This document shows positions 5,445 to 10,767 of a stretch of 10,767 nt of DNA, piece by piece. Each line of letters starts with the position of its first letter. Position 1 is the stretch's first letter. The position numbers and the translations under genes are program-made. The notes beneath the pieces were generated by a model. It was given only the letters and a program-made list of their open reading frames with translations. It was not told the origin of the DNA and ran no database searches. The stretch is from the NCBI GenBank assembly GCA_021813065.1, contig JAKALZ010000038.1, forward strand, positions 1 through 10,767, written 5' to 3'. This stretch comes from a bacterium (GTDB taxonomy: Bacteria > Spirochaetota > Spirochaetia > Treponematales > Rectinemataceae).

Positions 5445-6131
5445 TTATGCGGATTCCATGCCTTGACGCGCTTTGGCTTCGATGGCATCGCTCGAAGCCA
5501 AGAAATCGAGAAACGCGAGCGCTCTGTCGGGAGCCTTCGACGATCCGCAAACCGCTCCCGAAAAGGTTGTAATGATTTGAATCTCTGGAGGCATCGGGCC
5601 CACAATCGAAATCCCGTTGACATGGATCATCTCGCTCAGCTGCTGAAATCCGAGTTCGACCTCGCCGTTCGCCACGAGCGTCCCCACGGGAATGCCGGGC
5701 TCAGGCTGAACGATCTTGGACTTGATTTCGTCCGCGATACCCCACTTCAGGAAGAGCTTGGCGAGCGCCGTGCCGCTGGGACCGGTCGAGTAGCTGATGG
5801 TCCGCGCCTGGAGTACAGCGCGCCTGAGCGCTTCTTCAGAGGAGATGTCCGGGGCGGGCATTCCCCTTTTTACCGCCACAGCCACTCCGGAGCGGGCGAT
5901 GTCAATCTTAGTGTCAGCGAGCGCGTGCCCGGACGCGATGAGCTTGTCGATCGCGTCGGAAGCGAGAATCACCACATCGAAGGCCTCGCCAGCCTGCACG
6001 CGTTTCGCCGCGTCGACACCACCCACCGACTCAATCTCGACCGATCCGCCGCTCTGCCTCTGGTATTTTTCCGCGAGTTCCGCGAGCACGAGTCGTGTCG
6101 CCATCGAAGAAATGCCCTTCAACCGCTCCAT
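5445..6131 (-). CDS. ModA-like substrate-binding domain protein without signal peptide
   Basis: A stand-alone bacterial solute-binding fold (SBP_bac_11, ModA-like) of 228 residues. The segments AAKRVQAGEAFDVVILAS (41-58), ARSGVAVAVKRG (79-90), STGPSGTALAKLF (115-127) and NGEVELGFQQLSE (155-167) match the molybdate-binding-protein pattern. The start at 6131 is supported by GGAGG 7 nt upstream; an in-frame ATG at 6158 has no ribosome-binding site. Neither start gives a signal peptide or lipobox, and the fold begins almost at residue 1, so the protein should stay in the cytoplasm. No ModB or ModC gene is present. It is therefore unlikely to be a transport subunit and may instead bind a metabolite or oxyanion inside the cell. 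It is about 200 bp upstream of the DUF1932 dehydrogenase, and both promoters carry AAGTGTT elements. Confidence 0.85.
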   Translation of the reverse strand: MERLKGISSMATRLVLAELAEKYQRQSGGSVEIESVGGVDAAKRVQAGEAFDVVILASDAIDKLIASGHALADTKIDIARSGVAVAVKRGMPAPDISSEEALRRAVLQARTISYSTGPSGTALAKLFLKWGIADEIKSKIVQPEPGIPVGTLVANGEVELGFQQLSEMIHVNGISIVGPMPPEIQIITTFSGAVCGSSKAPDRALAFLDFLASSDAIEAKARQGMESA

Positions 6132-6173
6132 CCGAAGCCCTCCTGCAAAATTCCTCATTCGATATTCTTAAAG

Positions 6174-6182
6174 TGTTCAACA
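6174..6182. promoter_or_regulatory. AAGTGTT-containing palindrome TGTTCAACA upstream of the ModA-like gene
   Basis: A 9-bp perfect palindrome inside the plus-strand stretch AAGTGTTCAACAATT (6171-6185). That stretch matches the full operator at 5383-5397 at 12 of 15 positions. It lies between the predicted promoter and the start codon, a position suited to repression. Confidence 0.4.
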
Positions 6183-6197
6183 ATTATGATTGCTAGT

Positions 6198-6225
6198 AGC
6201 GTAGCACAAATTTGGCATTTGTCAA
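6198..6225 (-). promoter_or_regulatory. Candidate extended -10 promoter of the ModA-like gene
   Basis: On the minus strand, TTGACA (6220-6225) is followed after 16 bp by TACGCT (6198-6203), preceded by TG in the extended -10 position. The -35 is perfect and the -10 is weak, so activity probably depends on the extended element or an activator. Confidence 0.45.
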
Positions 6226-6279
6226 TCTTGAAACGACCTCGGAAGGAGCGCGATCTGAGCCAACACGCGGACGATCGCG

Positions 6280-6298
6280 CGCCACGCCCGCAGGCGCG
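6280..6298. repeat. 19-bp GC-rich hairpin repeat, copy 1
   Basis: CGCCACGCCCGCAGGCGCG, identical to the copy at 6341-6359 and starting 61 bp before it. With flanking bases it forms a CGCGCC/GGCGCG stem (from 6278) with a 9-nt loop. It is noncoding and looks like a dispersed REP-type intergenic element. Confidence 0.7.
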
Positions 6299-6340
6299 AT
6301 ACGGATGATTCACCCAGCAGCTCCGCTAGAATTCCCACAG

Positions 6341-6359
6341 CGCCACGCCCGCAGGCGCG
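6341..6359. repeat. 19-bp GC-rich hairpin repeat, copy 2
   Basis: Second identical copy, about 85 bp before the PHP-family gene. Flanks differ from copy 1, so only the 19-bp unit is repeated. It forms a GCGCC/GGCGC stem. The two copies with 42 bp between them are too few and too short for a CRISPR array. The rest of the 6159-6443 intergenic region shows no gene. Confidence 0.7.
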
Positions 6360-6443
6360 TCATTGTGTGGCGGACTTCCCAGCTTGGCGGAATTCGGTCA
6401 TACTGCCGCTGGCCGCGCGGTATCGCGCTCGGCCAGGAAACGC

Positions 6444-7253
6444 ATGAACAACTACCACACCCATACCTACCGATGCCGCCACGCGAGCGGCGACATCGCC
6501 GACTATGTCGCCAGCGCGCGCGCGGCAGGGCTCTCCGAGCTCGGCTTCTCCGATCACTGTCCGCACCCCGACGGCCGCTGGTCCGATGTGCGGATGGACC
6601 TTTCGGAACTGTCAGGGTACGTGGAAGCCATACGCGCCGCACAAGTCGATTCCGTGCGCGCTGACGATTCGCCCAGCCCGAGCGCCGCATTGCGTGAACC
6701 GCGGGTCTACGCAGGTCTTGAGTGCGAGTGGGTTCCGGAGTACGTGTCGTTTATGCGCGATGAATTCCTTGGAACCTTCGGGCTGGAATATCTCGTGGCG
6801 GGCATCCACAACTACCTCCACCGAGGCGAGTGGCGCGACACCTACACAATCTCCCCTCCCGCCGAACTCGCCTCATTCGGCTCGACGAGCCGCAGCGCGA
6901 TGGAGAGCGGTCTCTTCTCCTTCCTGGCCCACCCCGATGTATTCTGTTACAGCTGGATGCCTTGGGACGAGAACGCCCGCGCCTGCGCCCGCGACATCCT
7001 CGAAACCGCCCAGCGAACCGGCACACCGCTCGAAATCAACGGCTACGGCATGAGGAAAGCGCGCGTCCGCGCCGATCGAGGCAGCCGCCACCCCTACCCT
7101 CACGAGTCGTTCTGGGAGCTGGCCTCCGAGTACAGAATAGAGTGTGTCATCAACTCGGACGCCCACCGCCCCATCGACACCGCCGCCAACCTTGAGGACG
7201 GCCTCGCCCTCGCCCGAAAGTACAAGATCCCCGTGCGCGAAACACTATTCTGA
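6444..7253 (+). CDS. PHP-family phosphatase, histidinol-phosphatase-like
   Basis: Metal-dependent phosphoesterase of 269 residues; the closest fit is the monofunctional histidinol-phosphatase (HisJ/HisK) that removes phosphate from L-histidinol phosphate in histidine synthesis. The PHP metal ligands are all visible: H5 and H7 in YHTHTY, H13, D37-H38 in FSDHCPH, E93 in GLECEW, H122 in GIHNYLH, H163 in LAHPDVF, and D239 and H241 in NSDAH. NGYGMRK (199-205) is also typical of the HisK group. Length is normal. The ATG at 6444 directly precedes the first motif and has AGGA 5-8 nt upstream; in-frame ATGs further upstream would add a composition-odd tail. A Ser/Asp/Pro-rich stretch (about 69-86) looks like a loop insertion. 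No other histidine gene is nearby, so another phosphorylated substrate remains possible. Confidence 0.85.
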   Translation: MNNYHTHTYRCRHASGDIADYVASARAAGLSELGFSDHCPHPDGRWSDVRMDLSELSGYVEAIRAAQVDSVRADDSPSPSAALREPRVYAGLECEWVPEYVSFMRDEFLGTFGLEYLVAGIHNYLHRGEWRDTYTISPPAELASFGSTSRSAMESGLFSFLAHPDVFCYSWMPWDENARACARDILETAQRTGTPLEINGYGMRKARVRADRGSRHPYPHESFWELASEYRIECVINSDAHRPIDTAANLEDGLALARKYKIPVRETLF

Positions 7254-7261
7254 ATCTTGAA

Positions 7262-7291
7262 TTGACAGCGCTCCGATCGCCGCTCTAGCAT
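7262..7291 (+). promoter_or_regulatory. Promoter of the four-helix membrane protein gene
   Basis: A perfect TTGACA (7262-7267) and TAGCAT (7286-7291) are separated by 18 bp, beginning 8 bp after the PHP gene stop. A 10-bp palindrome ATGGGCCCAT (7290-7299) follows the -10 box. The leader to the start codon at 7377 is about 80 nt. Confidence 0.55.
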
Positions 7292-7376
7292 GGGCCCATG
7301 TCGAACAAACCCGCGCGACGAAACGAATTGGACTTGATCCGAGCGTGAGCGAATGCGCGCGCGTCAGGAAGTACCG

Positions 7377-8075
7377 ATGGAAATCCATATCAATTGTTTC
7401 GTAGAACTCGATTCGGTTTCGGTTCGCGAAAGAGCGTACGAAACCGTCTACACCTACCGAGCCCACTACCATCCATTCGCGCAGAGCATCGCAGAGACAC
7501 GGGAGTCCGCCACCACTTCGCTCACCTGCCCCTTCTGCCACGAGACAATCGCCATCGCCACGAGCTCGATCCGCGCGCTGCGCCTCAAGCAGATGAGTTT
7601 TCTCGCCGCGTTTCTGGGCGCGCAGATCGTATCGCTCGCGCTCTTTTCTTGGGCACGCCGCGCCGACATCAGCACCTCGTGGATGTTCGCGGTTCTTTTC
7701 TTTATATTTGGTTTTTTACTATCAGGCGCGCTCGCATTCAATATTCGACAGTTCGAGTTCGAGAATCACTATAAAATCATCAACAACGCGACAATGAAAA
7801 TTCCCGACCATAGAGTATCGTTCAAAAAGCACCGACTGGACGAACAGGGATATGCGCATGTATTTCGCCGGATGTACACCACGATGAGAATCGTCTACTT
7901 CGTATCAATCGCGGTCTACCTGAGCGCCTTCTACGCCATCGTCGTTCGTGGAAACAGCGAATTTCTCCTCATTGTCGGATTTCTCGCGATCCTCTGCGCC
8001 GTAGGGCTCGGAATCATGGCCGTGGTCAATCACTTCTACGACAAAAAGTGGAGCAGAACGATCAGGCTGAAGTGA
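7377..8075 (+). CDS. Orphan four-helix membrane protein with N-terminal CPFC motif
   Basis: I do not recognise a family. The 232-residue protein has a soluble N-terminal part of about 70 residues ending in a single CPFC motif (C51 and C54). Then come four predicted membrane helices at about 74-92, 102-122, 171-190 and 195-217, in two hairpins separated by a charged loop of about 45 residues (124-170), and a basic tail (KKWSRTIRLK). One CxxC pair is half a zinc ribbon, so metal binding might need a dimer, or the pair may be redox-active. The start at 7377 is preferred over one 8 codons upstream because AGGAAG lies 6 nt before it. The gene has its own promoter and meets the FrdB-like gene end to end with a 10-bp gap and no obvious terminator. 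Function unknown. Confidence 0.8.
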   Translation: MEIHINCFVELDSVSVRERAYETVYTYRAHYHPFAQSIAETRESATTSLTCPFCHETIAIATSSIRALRLKQMSFLAAFLGAQIVSLALFSWARRADISTSWMFAVLFFIFGFLLSGALAFNIRQFEFENHYKIINNATMKIPDHRVSFKKHRLDEQGYAHVFRRMYTTMRIVYFVSIAVYLSAFYAIVVRGNSEFLLIVGFLAILCAVGLGIMAVVNHFYDKKWSRTIRLK

Positions 8076-8085
8076 TCGCCTGGCC

Positions 8086-8766
8086 CTATGTGCGCGCGAA
8101 CTCCCTGCGCAGCATCTCGATGTGCTTTCCTGGATAGACCATTCGCGGGCAGACTCGCGAGCAGTCGAAGTGTTTCTCGCAGGCGGCGACGCCGTCGGGC
8201 CGCTCCGCGACCGTGCGCATCTCCTCCGCGCGCTCCGGGCTGTTCAAGGACTCGCGGTGGACCGCTGCGAGAGCGGCCGGCCCCAGAAATCCCTCCACCT
8301 TGCCCGTCGAGGCATCCCAGCTCCGCGCGGTGACAGGGCAGGCCGACACGCAGGAACCGCACTCGATACAGTCTTCAAAGCGAATATAGTGTTCCACCTC
8401 GCTCTCTCGGAGGTGGCTCGTATTTTTGGGCAGCGATCGAAACAGCGCGCCCGGATCCACGGCGAGGTCCTTTTCGAGCTTGAGGGCGCGGAGCGGCTCG
8501 ATGACCGGAATTCCGCCCGCTAAACTGTCGAGCGCCGTCAGACAAGCGAGCACTTCCTTGCCATCCACGCGCACCGCGCAGGTGCCGCATGAGCCGTGGT
8601 GGCAGGAGTGCCGGTACATGAGATCCGGTGCCACGCCAGTACGAATGTACTCGAGCGCGTCGAGGAGCGTCGCTCCCGATGGAAGGTTGACCTCGAAATC
8701 TTCAAAGTGAGCCGAGCCAGCCGCGGGAGCCTGCCCGCCAAGCTGAATGCGCAGTCGCTGCGTCAT
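8086..8766 (-). CDS. SdhB/FrdB-type iron-sulfur protein with three cluster motifs
   Basis: Electron-transfer subunit of 226 residues related to the iron-sulfur subunit of succinate dehydrogenase/fumarate reductase. The N-terminal plant-ferredoxin domain has C55, C60, C63 and C75 for [2Fe-2S]. The C-terminal helical domain has CIECGSCVSACP (133-144) and C196-x5-C202-x3-C206-P, exactly the SdhB arrangement for one [4Fe-4S] and one [3Fe-4S] cluster. Length is slightly short of typical (about 240). Its start overlaps the stop of the FAD dehydrogenase gene by 4 bp (ATGA) with GGAGG upstream, so the two are translationally coupled and presumably form a complex. No SdhA-type flavoprotein or SdhC/D-type membrane anchor is nearby. 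The likely role is to carry electrons from the GlpA-like subunit to an unknown acceptor. Confidence 0.92.
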   Translation of the reverse strand: MTQRLRIQLGGQAPAAGSAHFEDFEVNLPSGATLLDALEYIRTGVAPDLMYRHSCHHGSCGTCAVRVDGKEVLACLTALDSLAGGIPVIEPLRALKLEKDLAVDPGALFRSLPKNTSHLRESEVEHYIRFEDCIECGSCVSACPVTARSWDASTGKVEGFLGPAALAAVHRESLNSPERAEEMRTVAERPDGVAACEKHFDCSRVCPRMVYPGKHIEMLRREFART

Positions 8767-9929
8767 GGGAGCCTCCAGTAGTCCGCGTAGGGCGCGAGAT
8801 CGAACTTGGCGGTGCGGCAGGGTTCGGCCTTGCCCAAGAAGGCCGCGACCTGATCCGACACGAGTTCGCCCATACGGCGCAACGTGGTCGCCTTGCCTCC
8901 CAGCACGCTGAAAAATCCACGGACGCCATCGCTCTTTCCATGGTCGACAATCGCGATATCCCTGCTGATCTCTCTTCCCTCTTCGGAGCTCCGTCCGGCG
9001 AGCGGGCGAGCCGCTGCCCAGGCCGCGCGAAAGGGCTGCGCCGAAAAACCCGTCACGAGCTCATCCGCGCTGGCGAGGAGCAACTCGATCTCCTCGGGCA
9101 GCGGCCGCAGCCCATCCGGGTCTTCGACTTTCCGCTGGGTAGAGCCGACGATCGAGAGCCGCCGCTGCGGCACCACAATATCGCCGTCGCTCGGCCTGCG
9201 GAGCCGCGAAATCACCATATTGGCGACCCGCCCCTCCACCGCCACCATCGTTCCCGCCGCGGGCGTAACCGGCACCTCAAGCCCAGCCAGCGCCGCGACC
9301 CTGTCTGCCCAGGGGCCGCCCGCGTTCACGACCGCGCCGCACTCATAGCGCGTCTCTGTGCCATCGCGCAGGCTCCGCGCGGCCACCGCGCGAACAGCGC
9401 CGCCCGTCACCTCGATTCCGCTTGCTTGCGTGTAATTGCGAATCACGGCGCCACGCGACGCGGCGGAGGCAAAGAAGCGCATCGCGAGGCGGTACGCGTC
9501 GATCGTCCCGTCGGGCACGAGAACAGCCCGCCGCGTCGCTCCACTGATCCGCGGTTCCCACTCCCGCGCGCGCGCGACCGGCACCTCGGTGGCTGGGATA
9601 TCCGCCGCTCGACACGCCTCGACAAACTCGTCGGTCAGCGACTCGCCCTCATCGTCCACCGCGAGGAAGAGCCCCTGGTTGAACTCGAGCGCGTCGGCGG
9701 CGATCCTCCGCAGGATCAGCGTCTCCGCCATGCACTCGCGCGCGATGCGATGATCGCCCAGCGCGTAGCGCGCTCCGCTGTGCAGCTGCCCGTGATGGCG
9801 TCCCGTCGTCCCCGACGTCAGCTCGCCCCGCTCGAAGAGAATGACCGAAAGCCCCCGTAACGCGAGGTCGTACGCGGTCGCCGCCCCCGTTCCCCCACCG
9901 CCGATAATCGCTACATCGAAGTAGTCCAT
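8763..9929 (-). CDS. GlpA-like FAD-dependent dehydrogenase (DAO domain only)
   Basis: Flavoprotein of 388 residues closest to GlpA, the catalytic subunit of anaerobic glycerol-3-phosphate dehydrogenase. The N-terminal FAD Rossmann motif is IIGGGGTG (8-15) with E34 as the ribose-binding acid. SGTTGRHHGQLHSGARYAL (39-57) closely follows the GlpA pattern, as does GGKATTLRRMGE (344-355) near the end. E. coli GlpA has about 540 residues; here the C-terminal BFD-like [2Fe-2S] region is absent and the protein stops soon after the FAD domain. The coupled FrdB-like gene may supply the missing electron-transfer function. The ATG has no Shine-Dalgarno and lies 7 nt after a TATACT -10 box, so the mRNA is probably leaderless. 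Substrate may be glycerol 3-phosphate or another 2-hydroxy compound. Confidence 0.88.
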   Translation of the reverse strand: MDYFDVAIIGGGGTGAATAYDLALRGLSVILFERGELTSGTTGRHHGQLHSGARYALGDHRIARECMAETLILRRIAADALEFNQGLFLAVDDEGESLTDEFVEACRAADIPATEVPVARAREWEPRISGATRRAVLVPDGTIDAYRLAMRFFASAASRGAVIRNYTQASGIEVTGGAVRAVAARSLRDGTETRYECGAVVNAGGPWADRVAALAGLEVPVTPAAGTMVAVEGRVANMVISRLRRPSDGDIVVPQRRLSIVGSTQRKVEDPDGLRPLPEEIELLLASADELVTGFSAQPFRAAWAAARPLAGRSSEEGREISRDIAIVDHGKSDGVRGFFSVLGGKATTLRRMGELVSDQVAAFLGKAEPCRTAKFDLAPYADYWRLP

Positions 9930-9936
9930 GGGGACA

Positions 9937-9965
9937 AGTATAGCGACGGGAAGCCTAAAAATTAA
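9937..9965 (-). promoter_or_regulatory. Promoter for the GlpA-like/FrdB-like pair, predicted leaderless transcript
   Basis: On the minus strand, TATACT (9937-9942) is preceded 17 bp upstream by a weak -35, TTAATT (9960-9965). Only 7 nt separate the -10 box from the ATG, so transcription would begin at or one base before the start codon. Confidence 0.5.
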
Positions 9966-10009
9966 GGGTCACCACAGTCGTGTCCGGGACAGCATTCTCA
10001 TTTTTATTA

Positions 10010-10023
10010 TATAATTAATTATA
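10010..10023. repeat. Perfect 14-bp AT palindrome TATAATTAATTATA
   Basis: Lies in the AT-rich intergenic region 9992-10181 between two divergent genes. It could be an operator or merely follow from composition. The region otherwise shows only promoter-like sequence and no gene. Confidence 0.35.
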
Positions 10024-10074
10024 AATATATGAGTTATTTCCTTTTTCTTCGCTTAATAGATTACATAATCGCTC

Positions 10075-10103
10075 TTGACATCGAAAAACTCATGGTTTAC
10101 TTT
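10075..10103 (+). promoter_or_regulatory. Candidate promoter of the SsuA-like binding-protein gene
   Basis: A perfect TTGACA (10075-10080) is followed after 17 bp by TACTTT (10098-10103), a weak -10. The leader to the ATG at 10182 would be about 70 nt. AT-rich tracts upstream could act as an UP element. Confidence 0.45.
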
Positions 10104-10181
10104 TATTTTCAGAGGGAAAATATTTATTCTCTCTTGTTGCCTTTTCTGACAAAGGCATAATTTTTATTAGGGGGTATTGAG

Positions 10182-10767
10182 ATGAAGAGATTCGCCGCTC
10201 TTACACTCGCGATTATGATTATAGCCATGGTGCCAGGAGCGCTGGGAGCGCAAACCTCGGGTTCAGGTAATCTACCCGTATTGCGCGTGGCACTTATGCC
10301 GTATCTCTCGAGCCTGCCCGCGAAATATCTTGTCGATAAAGGCTGGGATGTCGCGAATGGCTTTAAAGTAGAAATCCAGATTTATCCCATCGGCGCTCCT
10401 CTCAATGAGGCTCTGGCCGCAAATTTATGGGATGTTGGAACAATTGGAGCCGCGGTAGTGTTTTCAATCGCGAATTATGACGCGATCGCGATCGGCGACA
10501 TCATGCTCGCTTCTGGCGGCACAGGCGCATTCATTCGGCCCGACAGTCCTGCCGCCAAGATTAAAGGCGCGATTCCCGGCTACCCCAATGTGTACGGAAA
10601 TGCCGCGACAGTGAAGGGCGCGACAGCACTTGTCCCGGTGGGTTCACTGAACCATTTCAATGTCATGAAGTGGATAGAAGTTCTCGGCCTCACACCGGCT
10701 GATATCAAAATCGTCCACATGGATAACGCGGCTTCTTTCCAAGCGTTCAAGGCTGGTAAGGGCGATG
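10182..10767 (+). CDS. ABC transporter substrate-binding protein, SsuA/NMT1-like, N-terminal part (runs off right edge)
   Basis: Secreted solute-binding protein; 195 residues are visible. Residues 1-22 form a signal peptide: MKR, a hydrophobic core (FAALTLAIMIIAMV), then a small-residue region with likely cleavage after ALGA. There is no lipobox cysteine. The mature part begins with LRVALMPY (about 34-41). VDKGWDVANGFKVEIQIYP (52-70) and EALAANLWDVGTIGAA (76-91), followed by LVPVGSLNHFNVMKWIEVLG, match the nitrate/sulfonate/taurine-type (NMT1/SsuA-like) binding proteins. GGGGG lies about 8 nt before the ATG. Permease and ATPase genes are expected to the right. Ligand cannot be assigned; sulfonates, nitrate, pyrimidine precursors or carboxylates are all possible in this family. 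It is divergent from the GlpA-like gene. Confidence 0.88.
   Translation, partial: MKRFAALTLAIMIIAMVPGALGAQTSGSGNLPVLRVALMPYLSSLPAKYLVDKGWDVANGFKVEIQIYPIGAPLNEALAANLWDVGTIGAAVVFSIANYDAIAIGDIMLASGGTGAFIRPDSPAAKIKGAIPGYPNVYGNAATVKGATALVPVGSLNHFNVMKWIEVLGLTPADIKIVHMDNAASFQAFKAGKGD

Noticed and set aside
5463..6308. 281-codon open frame on the plus strand opposite the ModA-like gene
   Set aside because: Antisense to a real gene, highly charged composition, and it runs through the promoter and repeat region of that gene.
6278..6359. CRISPR-like repeat-spacer-repeat
   Set aside because: Only two 19-bp units, no further copies, no cas genes, and the units are GC-rich hairpins more like dispersed intergenic repeats.
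7298..7348. 16-codon frame MSNKPARRNELDLIRA after the promoter of the four-helix protein
   Set aside because: No Shine-Dalgarno precedes its ATG, and nothing else supports translation. A leader peptide cannot be excluded but is not supported.
8050..8090. Terminator between the convergent genes (CAGGC/GCCTG and GATCA/TGATC pairings)
   Set aside because: Stems of only 5 bp that exclude each other and no T-run on either strand.
8940..9860. 306-codon open frame on the plus strand opposite the GlpA-like gene
   Set aside because: Arg/His/Pro-rich low-quality product, antisense to a strongly supported flavoprotein, no ribosome-binding site that decides for it.

Overview
The window looks like an ordinary chromosomal stretch of a free-living, probably anaerobic or facultative bacterium. 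Coding DNA is GC-rich by eye and promoter regions are sharply AT-rich. TRAP and ABC uptake, a split transketolase and a soluble GlpA-like/FrdB-like enzyme pair would fit a fermentative lineage. Spirochaetota is a low-confidence guess from overall flavour; no rRNA, tRNA or marker gene settles it.

Left two thirds (1-6131), all on the minus strand, read from right to left: a ModA-like substrate-binding protein without a signal peptide; a beta-hydroxyacid dehydrogenase of the DUF1932 type behind a structured leader, ended by a strong intrinsic terminator; a GTG-started GntR/FCD regulator; a second, FadR-type GntR/FCD regulator; the two halves of a split transketolase; and the small and large membrane subunits of a TRAP transporter, the large one cut by the window edge. 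From the second regulator to dctM the genes are nearly contiguous (3, 18 and 43 bp gaps and a 4-bp overlap), so they form one operon. Its promoter has its -10 box inside a 7-7-7 inverted repeat, as expected for autoregulation. The set resembles a catabolic cassette for a sugar, sugar acid or sulfonated sugar: TRAP import, transketolase cleavage or transfer, and acid-sensing GntR control. The substrate cannot be read from the sequence.

The three genes to the right of that operon each carry an AAGTGTT-type element at the promoter, suggesting a second small regulon, perhaps under the GTG-started GntR protein.

Middle (6159-8075): an intergenic region with two identical 19-bp hairpin repeats, a PHP-family histidinol-phosphatase-like gene and an orphan four-helix membrane protein with a CPFC motif, both on the plus strand.

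Right (8086-9929, minus strand): a translationally coupled pair, a GlpA-type FAD dehydrogenase cut down to its oxidoreductase domain and an SdhB/FrdB-type protein with all three iron-sulfur cluster motifs. The flavoprotein mRNA is predicted to be leaderless. After an AT-rich 250-bp intergenic region, a secreted SsuA/NMT1-like ABC substrate-binding protein starts on the plus strand and runs off the end.
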